DNA from: Methanosphaera stadtmanae
GTDB lineage: Archaea; Methanobacteriota; Methanobacteria; Methanobacteriales; Methanobacteriaceae
NCBI GenBank assembly: GCA_015062825.1
Contig: SUTR01000017.1
Location: 1-42,866, forward strand
DNA: 42,866 nt
Direction of reading: 5' to 3'
Below the pieces are notes generated by a model. The model was not told the origin of the DNA. It worked only from the letters and a program-made list of their open reading frames with translations, and ran no database searches. The position numbers and the translations under genes are program-made. Shown piece by piece: positions 1 through 8,342 of this stretch (positions are counted from its first letter, which is position 1; the number at the start of each line of letters is the position of its first letter).

Positions 1-117
1 AGATTAATTAAATGTTTAATACTAAAAAATAAGCGTTTATAGGTCGTAAAAATATATTACTTTTCTAGACCCCTAAATATAATTATTTTATTAAAAAAGG
101 AAAGATATTGGAGGTTA

Positions 118-1011
118 TTATTCTTTTTCTTTCTCGTTGATGATATGTTCAATCATTGAATCTATTGTATTTGTCACGTCAATGTTTTCTATTAATGGTA
201 CATGATGTATTTTTGCTTCACTTGCTATGTAGTCATGTGTTTTTCGTATTGGTACGAAGTGTTTAAGATATCTTTTTAATGGTCTTCTTGCCCATAACTG
301 TCTGCATCTAGAATAGAATCTGCTTTTATGTATTTCTTCATCAGATAACGTTAAGATAAACATATGCACGTTTGGAGTATTTAGTAGGTCTTCACTGATA
401 AATCCTGGGACTATGTGTACTCCTTCAATTACAATACTAATCCCTTCTTTTATTGCTCTTTCTATTACACCGTTTACTCCGACACTAACTGTTTCCACGT
501 GGTCTTTGAATCCAAGCAGCACTTTGTCAAATTCTGGAGGTGCTGGTGTTCTTAATGCTTCTTGTGCAGTATAGCTTGATTCAAATAGTGTTGGACATAA
601 TTCTTTTGAGACGATTTTTCTCATTACTTCACGTATCATATCAGTACTTAGCATGTTTTTTATTCCCATTCTATTTGCTAGTTCAAATGATATTGATGAA
701 GTTCCTATACCTGATGCTCCACCTATTAGTATGATTAAAGGATCTTCGGATCTTGTAATTTGTTTCCAAATCATGTATTTTTTTGCTACAACTGGATTTT
801 CTTCAGTTAATGATTCTTTAACCCGTTGAATTAAATCTATCAGAGAAATTATTTCGATACCATCTTCGCTAATAGATTTTTCTATTTCTGATGCAAATTC
901 ATATGCTCTGTCTGGGTCTAACTCTGCTCTTATAAGGGATTTGGATAATATTCCTTTTGAAAATGGTTCTCGGTATTTTTTACCTCCAACCTCTCCTTCT
1001 ACTAGTAAAAT
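118..1011 (-). CDS. pgk2: 2-phosphoglycerate kinase with N-terminal ATP-cone domain; probable ATT start
   Basis: Family role: phosphorylates 2-phosphoglycerate to 2,3-bisphosphoglycerate, the first step to cyclic 2,3-diphosphoglycerate, a solute and reserve compound of Methanobacteriales; cytosolic. Seen: the frame is open from a TAG at 1033-1035. An ATP-cone-like N-terminus (residues 1-80, including VEGEVGGKKYREPFSKGILS) precedes a P-loop kinase domain with Walker A GGASGIGTSS near residues 97-106. From ATT at 1009-1011 the protein has 297 residues, about the usual length for the family. The first ATG, at 774, would remove the whole ATP-cone. No ATG, GTG or TTG lies in frame between 774 and the upstream stop. 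The site GGTGGTGAT (about 1015-1023) lies just before ATT, so I chose that codon. The gene appears monocistronic. Identification is firm; the start is an inference. Confidence 0.88.
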   Translation of the reverse strand: MLLVEGEVGGKKYREPFSKGILSKSLIRAELDPDRAYEFASEIEKSISEDGIEIISLIDLIQRVKESLTEENPVVAKKYMIWKQITRSEDPLIILIGGASGIGTSSISFELANRMGIKNMLSTDMIREVMRKIVSKELCPTLFESSYTAQEALRTPAPPEFDKVLLGFKDHVETVSVGVNGVIERAIKEGISIVIEGVHIVPGFISEDLLNTPNVHMFILTLSDEEIHKSRFYSRCRQLWARRPLKRYLKHFVPIRKTHDYIASEAKIHHVPLIENIDVTNTIDSMIEHIINEKEKE

Positions 1012-1046
1012 AGTATCACCACCTTTAATTTTCTAATATAATTAGA

Positions 1047-1069
1047 TTATTTTTATATATATATAATAT
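1047..1069 (-). promoter_or_regulatory. TATA-box promoter of the 2-phosphoglycerate kinase gene
   Basis: A run of alternating T and A (TTTTATATATATATAATA) lies about 40-55 bases upstream of the proposed ATT start. An archaeal TATA box here would start transcription about 25 bases downstream, near 1032. That leaves a leader of about 20 bases that still includes the GGTGGTGAT ribosome binding site, which supports the start at 1011. Inferred from spacing only. Confidence 0.45.
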
Positions 1070-1215
1070 TAATTATTTTTAGAGGATTTATATATAGTTA
1101 ATGTTAAATTTGATATATAAGAGTAAGATTATAGTTAAAAATAGATTAAAGTTATTAAAAAATCTTTTCTATTAAAAAAAAAGGAATATATAGAATATTC
1201 TTGTATTCAATATTC

Positions 1216-1374
1216 TTATGCTACTGGTTCAAACATGTCTTTTGTTGCACCACATAAAGGACATTTCCAATCATCAGGTATGTCTTCCCATGCTGTTCCA
1301 GGTTCTATTCCTTTTGATGGATCTCCTTTTTCTGGGTCGTATGTCCATCCACATAATGTACATTTATATTTCAT
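1216..1374 (-). CDS. rubredoxin
   Basis: A 52-residue protein. Rubredoxins are small cytosolic one-electron carriers with one iron held by four cysteines; in methanogens they typically serve oxygen and peroxide detoxification. Seen: the two knuckles CTLCG (Cys5, Cys8) and CPLCG (Cys38, Cys41), the aromatic residues WTYDP after the first knuckle, and the spacer [12 protein letters not shown] before the second, all standard. Length is normal. The start ATG is preceded by GGATGTGAT about 6 bases upstream. It stands alone between the kinase gene and the metal regulator. No rubrerythrin or flavodiiron partner is next to it here. Confidence 0.95.
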   Translation of the reverse strand: MKYKCTLCGWTYDPEKGDPSKGIEPGTAWEDIPDDWKCPLCGATKDMFEPVA

Positions 1375-1550
1375 TATCTAATCACATCCTTATTGTTGTT
1401 ATATATTACTTTTAAATTAATGATTTATATAAATTATGTAATGTGAAATAATATATCTTAAATTAATCTATTATAATTAGAATATGAGTTAATTTATTTT
1501 GGAGTTTATGTTTTTATAGGAAAAAAGAAGAGTTTATAGAATATTGAAGT

Positions 1551-2270
1551 TTATGCTTCAATATCTACAAATGCATTATAGGATAATTCCTTGTCAAGCA
1601 ATAGTTCATTTCCATCTACTAATATTTTGACCGGTCCATTTAATGGTGTTGAATGTACTAATGTTATTTCAGTCTCTAGGGTAATATTCTGATCAAGTAA
1701 CTGTTGAATTGTATCATTTGAGCCACGGATAAATTTTATTTTACCCTTTTGTTGTGGCATCATATTACCTATTGCCACTAAGTTTTCAATTCTTTTAGGA
1801 ATTTCATTTATATTGGCTATTTTTGAACATTCATAACATGTCTGTATGTTTAGGTCACATACTGGAATTATATTATGGTCATCAGGACATTGGTCTGGAT
1901 AATCCAATAATTGACATAGTTTTCTTTCTGCCTCATCAGATAATGAATGTTCCATTGCACATGCCTGTTCATGCAGGTCTTCCATTTCTATTCCTAGTGT
2001 TTCATATAGGAATGTCTCAAGTATTCTATGTTTTCTAACTATTTTTCTTGCAATTTTAAATCCTTTGTCTGTGAGTCTTACACCCTTATATTGATAATAG
2101 TTAACATAGCCATCTTCTTCCAATTTTTTAAGCATTTGTGTTACACTACCTGGTGCAATACCTAAATCCTTAGAGATTTCTGTTGTTTTTGCCATATTAT
2201 TGGATAGACTTTTTTTATAGATTGTTTCGAGGTATTCCTCCACATTTTCACTTATCTCTTTTCCATGCAT
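1551..2270 (-). CDS. DtxR/MntR-family metal-dependent transcriptional regulator with FeoA-like domain
   Basis: Family role: a homodimeric repressor that binds DNA when loaded with Fe(II) or Mn(II) and controls metal uptake. Seen: an N-terminal winged helix (about residues 5-65, with AKTTEISKDLGIAPGSVTQM as recognition region), then a dimerisation and metal-binding domain with E-x-ACAMEHSLSDEAE (about 95-125), a cysteine cluster CDLNIQTCYEC, and a C-terminal FeoA/SH3-like beta domain (about 165-239). I place the start at the second ATG because GAGGGTG lies 7 bases upstream and homologues start near here; a longer form from 2315 would add 15 residues. The length of 239 is normal for the FeoA-fused type. 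Targets are unknown; no metal transporter adjoins it. Confidence 0.88.
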   Translation of the reverse strand: MHGKEISENVEEYLETIYKKSLSNNMAKTTEISKDLGIAPGSVTQMLKKLEEDGYVNYYQYKGVRLTDKGFKIARKIVRKHRILETFLYETLGIEMEDLHEQACAMEHSLSDEAERKLCQLLDYPDQCPDDHNIIPVCDLNIQTCYECSKIANINEIPKRIENLVAIGNMMPQQKGKIKFIRGSNDTIQQLLDQNITLETEITLVHSTPLNGPVKILVDGNELLLDKELSYNAFVDIEA

Positions 2271-2351
2271 TTCTTTAACACCCTCGAGTATTGGATTAAA
2301 TATATAATAAGCCAAAGATTAAATTTCTTATACTAAAAAATTTCTTGAATA

Positions 2352-2384
2352 CTAATTAATATTAGCTAAATCTTTATATATAAA
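2352..2384 (-). promoter_or_regulatory. probable promoter and operator of the metal regulator gene
   Basis: On the minus strand a TATA-like box TTTATATATAAA (2373-2384) is followed by an inverted repeat CTAAT-ATTA-ATTAG (2352-2365), with 5-base arms and a 4-base spacer. The expected transcription start, about 26 bases below the TATA centre, falls inside the repeat. This is a typical place for an archaeal repressor site, so autoregulation by the DtxR-type product is plausible. The arms are short and AT-rich, so chance is not excluded. Confidence 0.4.
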
Positions 2385-2402
2385 TGTTACAACAAATTTA
2401 TT

Positions 2403-3872
2403 TTAGATGTATTTTTCCCTCAGCTGTCTTCTAAGCAATTTCCAGCCATTTACTCTTGGCAATTGGTCTGTTGTAAATATTTTACGCGGTATCTTATAAC
2501 GAGCTAAATGTTGGGATGCATATTTAATCAATCCATCTTCATCTTCTTCACCATTCCAGATTACAGCTGCCACAGGTATTTCTCCCCTATGTTCATGTGG
2601 AAGACTAAATACTGCAATTTCATCGACTCCTTCATATGCAAGCAGTACTTCCTCCACTTCTGTAGGATAAATTTTCCAGCCGGACATGATTATCATATCC
2701 TTCTTACGGTCGGTTATAAATAATCGGTTGTCTTCATCAAGATATCCTACATCTCCTGTTAAAAACCATCCATCTGAGAGGAATGTTTGTTGGTTTGCTT
2801 CAGGTTTATTCCAGTATCCTAATGCTATTGAAGGTCCGCGTAATGCTATTTCTCCCTGATTGTTTGTATCCAATTCTATTTTAGAATTTTCTGTATCAAC
2901 TATTTTTACCTCACTAAAGCATACTGGATGTCCAACACTTTCAAAACGATCGGCAAATGCATAATCCTCTGGACGAATAACAGTTCCGGTTCCTATAACT
3001 ATTGTTTCAGATGAACCGTATGCATTCAATATAGGTATTCCATATTTTTTATAGAACTTCTTCCATATTTCACGATGCAATGGTCCTCCACCAGATATCA
3101 TGCTCTCAACAGAATAAAGCTTATTTGCCACCTTATCAGGATTTGTTACAATTGAATGTATAACTGGAGGCATTCCAGTTGCATGAGTTACCTGATTATC
3201 ATATATGATATCAAGGTATTCGTCAAAGGTATATCTATTTTTAGTTATTAACAATGCAGCCCGTCTAAGAGCAGATATTGCCCAGGATATTCCTACATGT
3301 GCCATTGGATATATGCAAAACATTACACTGTTATGATCCATATTCAATACATCGCATTCATTTTGTATTGCACTAAAATAGTTACCATGAGTTAGCATTG
3401 CACCCTTTGGCTTTCCTGTTGTTCCACTGGTATATTGCAGTTGACATAGATCATCCCATGCAGTGTTTGCTGGCTCCAATATATCAGAGTCTGCATATTC
3501 ATCAAGTACCGGTATCACATATTGATTTATTGCTAATTCTGGAATTTCTTTATCTGTAATTATTAATTTTGCCTGTGAGTCATCAATAAAGTATTGCAAT
3601 TCACTAGTTGTATATATACGGTTTGTTGGTATTGCAACAGCTCCTATACGCCATAATGCAAGCAATGAAAATAGGTATTCAGGTCCATTGTCCAGATATA
3701 TAAGAACACGGTCTGATTTTTCTACATTCATCTGAAGAAATGTACGTCCTAAGTGTGAGATTATTCCAAGTATTTGTCGTGAATTATATTTGACTTGTCT
3801 GTCTATATTATAGTAGACAGGCTTATCTAATCTACATGCATTTGCATCTAAAAATGTGGTGACATTTATCAT
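2403..3872 (-). CDS. AMP-forming acyl-CoA synthetase / acyl-activating enzyme
   Basis: A 489-residue member of the ANL superfamily, which activates a carboxylic acid as acyl-AMP and transfers it to CoA; cytosolic. Seen in order: P-loop YTSGTTGKPKGAMLTH (about residues 145-160), NAYGSSE (about 290), LTGDVGYLDED (about 375), the hinge region DRKKDMIIMSGWKIYP, and a C-terminal catalytic lysine in PRVNGWKLLRRQL. Most residues needed for both half-reactions are present. The A10 segment reads NGWK rather than the common GK. The start is supported by AGGAG 11 bases upstream. Specificity cannot be read from sequence; medium- or long-chain acids and aryl acids are both possible. It stands upstream of the metal regulator gene, which seems to have its own promoter. 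Confidence 0.9.
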   Translation of the reverse strand: MINVTTFLDANACRLDKPVYYNIDRQVKYNSRQILGIISHLGRTFLQMNVEKSDRVLIYLDNGPEYLFSLLALWRIGAVAIPTNRIYTTSELQYFIDDSQAKLIITDKEIPELAINQYVIPVLDEYADSDILEPANTAWDDLCQLQYTSGTTGKPKGAMLTHGNYFSAIQNECDVLNMDHNSVMFCIYPMAHVGISWAISALRRAALLITKNRYTFDEYLDIIYDNQVTHATGMPPVIHSIVTNPDKVANKLYSVESMISGGGPLHREIWKKFYKKYGIPILNAYGSSETIVIGTGTVIRPEDYAFADRFESVGHPVCFSEVKIVDTENSKIELDTNNQGEIALRGPSIALGYWNKPEANQQTFLSDGWFLTGDVGYLDEDNRLFITDRKKDMIIMSGWKIYPTEVEEVLLAYEGVDEIAVFSLPHEHRGEIPVAAVIWNGEEDEDGLIKYASQHLARYKIPRKIFTTDQLPRVNGWKLLRRQLREKYI

Positions 3873-4009
3873 TATTTAATCGGTCTCCTAAAAAAAATTA
3901 TTGTTTTATTCTATTTAATTATTTATTCAAAAGTATTAATAAAATTATATTAAAGTTATAAAACATATATAATTAATAATTATAAACAAAAATTGAATAC
4001 AGGATATTT

Positions 4010-5449
4010 ATGAGTGTAACAACTAGAGTTATTAAGAATTCAGGCTTATTAATGCTTGCAAGTCTAATTGCCAATATAATGACATTTATTCTAACATTAT
4101 TTACCGCCCGTTACTTGGGAACTGCTAATTTTGGGATAATATCCTCAGCAACATCAATGGTAGGTATATTTGGAATATTATGTGACTTGGGATTATCAAC
4201 TTATGCAATTAGGGAAGTTGCAAGAGACAAATCAAATACCAGCGTATATTTTGGTACAACATTACTCTTTAGAGCATTGTTTACACTCATCACATTTCTA
4301 GGATATGTTGTATTTATACTCTATAATAAGTTTACGGCTGATACCACCTATGTAATGATATTATTTGGATTTTATATGATTTTTAATTCATTTACAACAT
4401 TCTATTACTCATTATATCAGAGTAATGAGAAAATGCAGTATCAGACCATCAGTAACAGCATATACAGTACGCTTGTACTGATTATATCATTGATTATGAT
4501 ATACTATGGAATGAATGTGGTTTATGTAGCTGCAAGTTATCCTATTGCAATGCTTTTAACATTAGTATACAATGGATATATAGGCTTTAGCAAGTATCCG
4601 AAGTTTACGGTTAATCTTGAAAAGGGCTTTGTGAAGAATCTGTTTGTAAAGGGAATACCCTTCGGTATTACAGTAGTCTTTACTTCAATATATTTCTGGA
4701 TTGCACTTATCATATTAACATTTATTGGAAGCAGTGTTGATGTAGGATTATTTAGTTCATCACAGAAGCTACTTATTGTACTGGGTACGATATTTGGATT
4801 CCTGTCAAATGCCATATTTCCTGTGATGAGCCAGTTACATACAGAAGACAGGGATAAATTGGCAAAATTGTATCATAAGATGATGAAGTATCTTCTTGTA
4901 TTGGGTCTTGCAATAGCAGTCGGTACATGTCTATTAAGTGAGGATATTATTGTACTTATTTATGGTGCATCCTTTGTTGATGCAGCACCGTCACTTTCCA
5001 TTCTTATATGGGCAGGAGTATTTATGTTCTTGACAAGTGGCTGTACAACATTGCTTGGTGCTATTAACAAGCAGTTTACAGTAACAAAGATTGCAGCTAT
5101 TGGCGCATTGGTAAGTGTTGTGGTTAATTCAATACTCATATCAGTATATTCATTTATCGGTGCAAGTTATGCTACTGTTATTACAGAGTTTACCATGATA
5201 TTCCTGATGCTATTGGTACTTTCACGTACAGAGTATAGTATTTCTCCACGAAAGGCCATACTTCCTATAATACAGATTATACTGGCTAATATTATAATGG
5301 CTGCCGTAGTAATATATTTAAACCAATCATTTATCATTTCAGTCCCAATAGCAATTGTGGTTTATGTAATTGCATTGTTTATTACTGGTACTGTTAATAA
5401 GGAAGATCGTGAAATCATTAAGGATTTGATTAAGGATATACGTTCATAG
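4010..5449 (+). CDS. polysaccharide flippase (Wzx/MOP superfamily)
   Basis: A 479-residue membrane protein of the MOP (multidrug/oligosaccharidyl-lipid/polysaccharide) exporter group, which flips lipid-linked glycans across the cytoplasmic membrane. Seen: about 12-14 hydrophobic segments across the whole length and the N-terminal signature TARYLGTANFG...LCDLGLSTYAIRE, typical of Wzx-type proteins. Length is normal. ATG is preceded by AGGAT 5 bases upstream. It is transcribed divergently from the acyl-CoA synthetase across 137 bases and ends in a T-run at 5474-5480. No glycosyltransferase is adjacent; the nearest are the giant glycosyltransferases beyond 25 kb. A link to those is inference. 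Its natural substrate is unknown. Confidence 0.88.
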   Translation: MSVTTRVIKNSGLLMLASLIANIMTFILTLFTARYLGTANFGIISSATSMVGIFGILCDLGLSTYAIREVARDKSNTSVYFGTTLLFRALFTLITFLGYVVFILYNKFTADTTYVMILFGFYMIFNSFTTFYYSLYQSNEKMQYQTISNSIYSTLVLIISLIMIYYGMNVVYVAASYPIAMLLTLVYNGYIGFSKYPKFTVNLEKGFVKNLFVKGIPFGITVVFTSIYFWIALIILTFIGSSVDVGLFSSSQKLLIVLGTIFGFLSNAIFPVMSQLHTEDRDKLAKLYHKMMKYLLVLGLAIAVGTCLLSEDIIVLIYGASFVDAAPSLSILIWAGVFMFLTSGCTTLLGAINKQFTVTKIAAIGALVSVVVNSILISVYSFIGASYATVITEFTMIFLMLLVLSRTEYSISPRKAILPIIQIILANIIMAAVVIYLNQSFIISVPIAIVVYVIALFITGTVNKEDREIIKDLIKDIRS

Positions 5450-5473
5450 AAAAATTGTATATCCACCATACTA

Positions 5474-5500
5474 TTTTTTTGTAAAGTTTTGATAAAAAAA
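5474..5500. terminator. convergent T-run terminators
   Basis: Seven T on the plus strand (5474-5480), 25 bases after the flippase stop, and seven A (5494-5500), which read as T on the minus strand about 40 bases after the cysK stop. Oligo-T tracts end transcription in archaea. No strong hairpin accompanies them. Confidence 0.5.
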
Positions 5501-5540
5501 GATTAAATGAGGATTGTTCTATCTGATTGATAGATATTTC

Positions 5541-6503
5541 TTATTCATATAGACTGCTAAGCCAGTCAACACTCAGGTATCTTTCTCCAGTATCTGGAAG
5601 TATTGCTACAATTGTCTTATTTCTATTTTCATCTCTTTTTGCTACTTCTAATGCTGCATGTATTGCAGCTCCAGATGATATTCCTGCAAGTATTCCTTCT
5701 TTCTGTGCAAGTGCTATTGTAGATTGTCTTGCATCTTCATCCTCTACTGTTATTATCTCATCAATAACATCCATATCTGTTGTTTCTGGTATGAATCCGG
5801 GACTTATTCCTTGAATTTTATGTGTTCCCTTCTCTTGACCAGACAGTACTGCAGATCCTGCTGCTTCTACTGCTATTATTTGAACATCATCCTTTAATTC
5901 TTTTAGTGCCTGTCCTATTCCAGAGATTGTTCCTCCTGTTCCTGCTGATGCAACAACTATATCAACTTTGCCCTCTGTATCCTCGTATATTTCCGGTCCT
6001 GTTAGTCTTTTATGTATCCGAGGATTTGATGGATTTTCAAATTGCTGCATGATTATAGAATTTTCTATTTGCTCATGTTGTCTCTGAGCTTCTTCTATTG
6101 CTCCAGGTATTCCCTTTGATGCAGGAGTCAGTACTAGTTCTGCACCGAATATTTTGATTAGTTTCTTTCTTTCTTCTGAGAAATTTTCAGGAAGGAAAAT
6201 TTTAAGTTTATAATCCTTTGCTGCTGCTGCAAATGCAAGTGCTATTCCTGTATTTCCACTTGTTGGTTCAAGAATTACTGTATCCTTGTTTATCTTACCC
6301 TCTTTTTCTGCATCCTCTATCATAGCTACTGCTACTCTATCCTTTATGCTGCTTGCTGGATTGAATGATTCAACCTTTACCAGTACATCAGCATCTATAT
6401 CTTCAGAGAGCTTGTTTATTCTTACCAGCGGTGTATTACCTATTGCTTCTGTTATATCATTCGCAATGGGTTTTTTTAGTATTTTAATGTTTTCTATTGT
6501 CAT
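5541..6503 (-). CDS. cysK: cysteine synthase (O-acetylserine sulfhydrylase)
   Basis: A pyridoxal-phosphate enzyme that makes cysteine from O-acetylserine and sulfide. Seen: the PLP lysine in SSIKDRVA (Lys54), the substrate loop EPTSGNTGIA (about 79-88), the glycine-rich phosphate loop ASAGTGGTISG, and AGISSGAA near the C-terminus. Length of 320 residues is normal. I chose the ATG at 6503 because GAGGA lies 10 bases upstream and homologues begin here; a TTG at 6554 would add 17 residues with no ribosome binding site. Its partner cysE, which makes O-acetylserine, is divergent across 473 bases. The leader contains a hairpin followed by eight T (see 6568-6613), so expression may be attenuated. 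The fold is shared with cystathionine beta-synthase, but the cysE neighbour favours CysK. Confidence 0.93.
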   Translation of the reverse strand: MTIENIKILKKPIANDITEAIGNTPLVRINKLSEDIDADVLVKVESFNPASSIKDRVAVAMIEDAEKEGKINKDTVILEPTSGNTGIALAFAAAAKDYKLKIFLPENFSEERKKLIKIFGAELVLTPASKGIPGAIEEAQRQHEQIENSIIMQQFENPSNPRIHKRLTGPEIYEDTEGKVDIVVASAGTGGTISGIGQALKELKDDVQIIAVEAAGSAVLSGQEKGTHKIQGISPGFIPETTDMDVIDEIITVEDEDARQSTIALAQKEGILAGISSGAAIHAALEVAKRDENRNKTIVAILPDTGERYLSVDWLSSLYE

Positions 6504-6567
6504 CTTTACAAGTTCCTCTATTGATTTGTTTTTATATTTATGGTTAATAATCAATAATTCAATTATG

Positions 6568-6613
6568 AAAAAAAAGATTAATGTTTCTAATAAGATTTGT
6601 TTTGAAACATTAA
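6568..6613 (-). promoter_or_regulatory. hairpin plus U8 tract in the cysK leader (possible attenuator)
   Basis: A perfect 10-base inverted repeat, TTAATGTTTC (6578-6587) and GAAACATTAA (6604-6613), is separated by 16 bases. Read on the minus strand, the direction of cysK, the stem-loop is followed two bases later by TTTTTTTT (about 6568-6575), then by the cysK start 65 bases on. This is the layout of an intrinsic terminator placed in a leader. The stem is AT-rich (two G-C pairs), so it is weak, and an operator for a dimeric regulator is an equal alternative. Confidence 0.45.
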
Positions 6614-6842
6614 CCTATTTCAATAAAATTGTTTTTAGTTATTCCATTTCTAATTACTAAGAAGTATATATCATTATTTGGTCGCTTGATTAAAATTTAA
6701 TATTAATTATAGATTATAACTCCTAGAATTATCTTTGTTAAAATAAATACTTAATGTTATTGATGATTAAGCAATATTATTTCAGGAAAAAATAACTGGT
6801 AAAAAATTATATTTAATCGAAAAATTATATGAATAGAATATA

Positions 6843-6862
6843 AATATAACAATTGTTATATT
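6843..6862. promoter_or_regulatory. 20-base perfect palindrome upstream of cysE
   Basis: The 20 bases centred on CAATTG read identically on both strands (core TATAACAATTGTTATA). It lies in the 473-base divergent cysK/cysE region, about 115 bases before cysE, and overlaps a possible TATA element (TATAAATATAAC, 6839-6850). Such symmetry suggests a binding site for a homodimeric regulator. A second possible TATA box (ATATTATAAT, about 6946-6955) is close enough to cysE to give a nearly leaderless transcript, which would fit the poor ribosome binding site there. Confidence 0.45.
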
Positions 6863-6976
6863 ATTATATTGTAGGATAAAAAAATATAATTGTAAATTAT
6901 ACAAGTAACCTTAACAACAAATAATAATACTAAAAGAAAGAAAATATTATAATAGATAAATAATGGAATTGAAATA

Positions 6977-7696
6977 ATGTTTGACCGAATAAAAGAAGAT
7001 ATACATACAGTATTCTCTAATGACCCTGCAGCAAAAAGTACCGTGGAAGTAATATTATGCTATCCAGGACTTCATGCATTATGGTTTCATAGAATAGCAC
7101 ACTGGTTCTGGCAAAGAAATCATCGTCTAGCTGGAAGATTCGTCTCACATTTAGGAAGATTCTTTACAGGAATAGAAATACATCCCGGAGCCACAATAGG
7201 AAGAAGATTCTTCATTGACCATGGAATGGGAGTGGTAATAGGAGAAACAACCATTGTAGGTGATGATGTACTATTATATAAGGGAGTAGTACTAGGTGGA
7301 ACAAGTCTTGATGACAAGAAAAGACATCCAACCATAGGAAACAACGTAGTAGTAGGAACAAATGCAATAGTACTGGGAAACATACTAATTGGAGACAATT
7401 GTAAAATAGGAGCAGGATCCGTAGTTACAAAACCCGCCCCTCCAAACTCCACAATAGTAGGCATTCCTGGACGAACATTAGAATCCATAAGAAAAGAAAG
7501 CAAAAACACGCACGACCTAGAACATGGAAAAATACCAGATCCAATCACAGACATATTAAACACCATCATAAAACGTCAGGAAGAACTGGAAGAAATTGTA
7601 TATCATGAAAACAGATCAGCTGAAGATAGAAAAATGATGTATAAGGAATTATATGAACTGAATAAAAAATACGAAGAAAAAAATGATGAAGAATAA
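6977..7696 (+). CDS. cysE: serine O-acetyltransferase
   Basis: Transfers acetyl from acetyl-CoA to serine, giving the substrate of CysK; cytosolic, usually a hexamer. Seen: an N-terminal helical segment with [16 protein letters not shown] (about residues 29-44), then a left-handed beta-helix of hexapeptide repeats (about 65-165) with the catalytic-type [22 protein letters not shown] (shown only in part: His-Pro-Gly and the later Asp-His pair), and a charged, coiled-coil-like tail of about 50 residues. Length of 239 is normal for the short, bacterial-type form. The ribosome binding site (GGAATTGA) is poor. Divergent from cysK, consistent with a two-gene acetylserine route to cysteine. Confidence 0.94.
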   Translation: MFDRIKEDIHTVFSNDPAAKSTVEVILCYPGLHALWFHRIAHWFWQRNHRLAGRFVSHLGRFFTGIEIHPGATIGRRFFIDHGMGVVIGETTIVGDDVLLYKGVVLGGTSLDDKKRHPTIGNNVVVGTNAIVLGNILIGDNCKIGAGSVVTKPAPPNSTIVGIPGRTLESIRKESKNTHDLEHGKIPDPITDILNTIIKRQEELEEIVYHENRSAEDRKMMYKELYELNKKYEEKNDEE

Positions 7697-7880
7697 ACAC
7701 TTCATCAAATAACCTCCATTAATTGTTTTAACTAATTTTAGCTTATTAAATGATAAAATAATTAACAACCGAATTAATGTTCAAATATAAATGAATATTA
7801 TCAATAAAAAGATTCAATTTAATCAAAATGATAATTAATATTTTATTTTAACAAAAAAACAACCATAAGATATAATAGAA

Positions 7881-8342
7881 CTATTTAAAGTACAAGTCAA
7901 TACATGTGGTGTTATTGTCAGCTTTAAGCCATTTGATTTCAACATTATTATACCATCTCCTGTAAAGATTATTATAATAATAGGAGGGATTGTTTCTAAA
8001 GGATATCTTACATGGAACCTCCTGCTTTACCGTTTTTGTAGTGTTATCTGATAATTTAATGTTTACAGACAGATAATGCTTACCAGCACTTGTTTTATAT
8101 TCCAATTTCATATTTTCCGGAACGTATACACTTGCAGTTTTTTGAGTATAGTAATCTGTATGAACTACTTTTATCTCATCAGATAAGTGATTGAGAGTAT
8201 TTTTAGTCTCCACTACCAGCAACATGTCCTGTGTTGTTTCTATTGAATCATATAATAATGGCAGGGATATTACCGATAGAATAATTATAACTGCAAAAAA
8301 TAGTAGCAGATATTCTAATGATACTTGGGCCTTGTCATTCAT
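7881..8342 (-). CDS. class III signal peptide (QxSxEYL) pilin-like protein
   Basis: A 153-residue exported subunit. Seen: a short leader MNDKA followed by QVSLEYL (residues 6-12) and a hydrophobic helix to about residue 30. This is the archaeal class III signal, cut just before Gln by an EppA-type peptidase, with Glu10 playing the role of the pilin Glu. The rest (30-153) is a mature domain rich in Lys, Asn and Tyr and predicted to be beta-rich; two cysteines (one in the EVPCKISF stretch, one near the end) could form a disulfide. Its start overlaps the stop of the upstream peptidase gene by four bases (ATGA), so the two are translationally coupled. No assembly ATPase or platform protein is nearby. 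Confidence 0.85.
   Translation of the reverse strand: MNDKAQVSLEYLLLFFAVIIILSVISLPLLYDSIETTQDMLLVVETKNTLNHLSDEIKVVHTDYYTQKTASVYVPENMKLEYKTSAGKHYLSVNIKLSDNTTKTVKQEVPCKISFRNNPSYYYNNLYRRWYNNVEIKWLKADNNTTCIDLYFK

Noticed and set aside
1-117. GGAGGT-like site and a weak TAGGTC/GACC stem at the left edge
   Set aside because: The site overlaps the stop region of the minus-strand kinase gene and no plus-strand frame follows it; the stem is short and imperfect.
118-774. Shorter 218-residue form of the 2-phosphoglycerate kinase starting at ATG 774
   Set aside because: It would lose the ATP-cone domain that is intact in the same frame upstream and has its own ribosome binding site.
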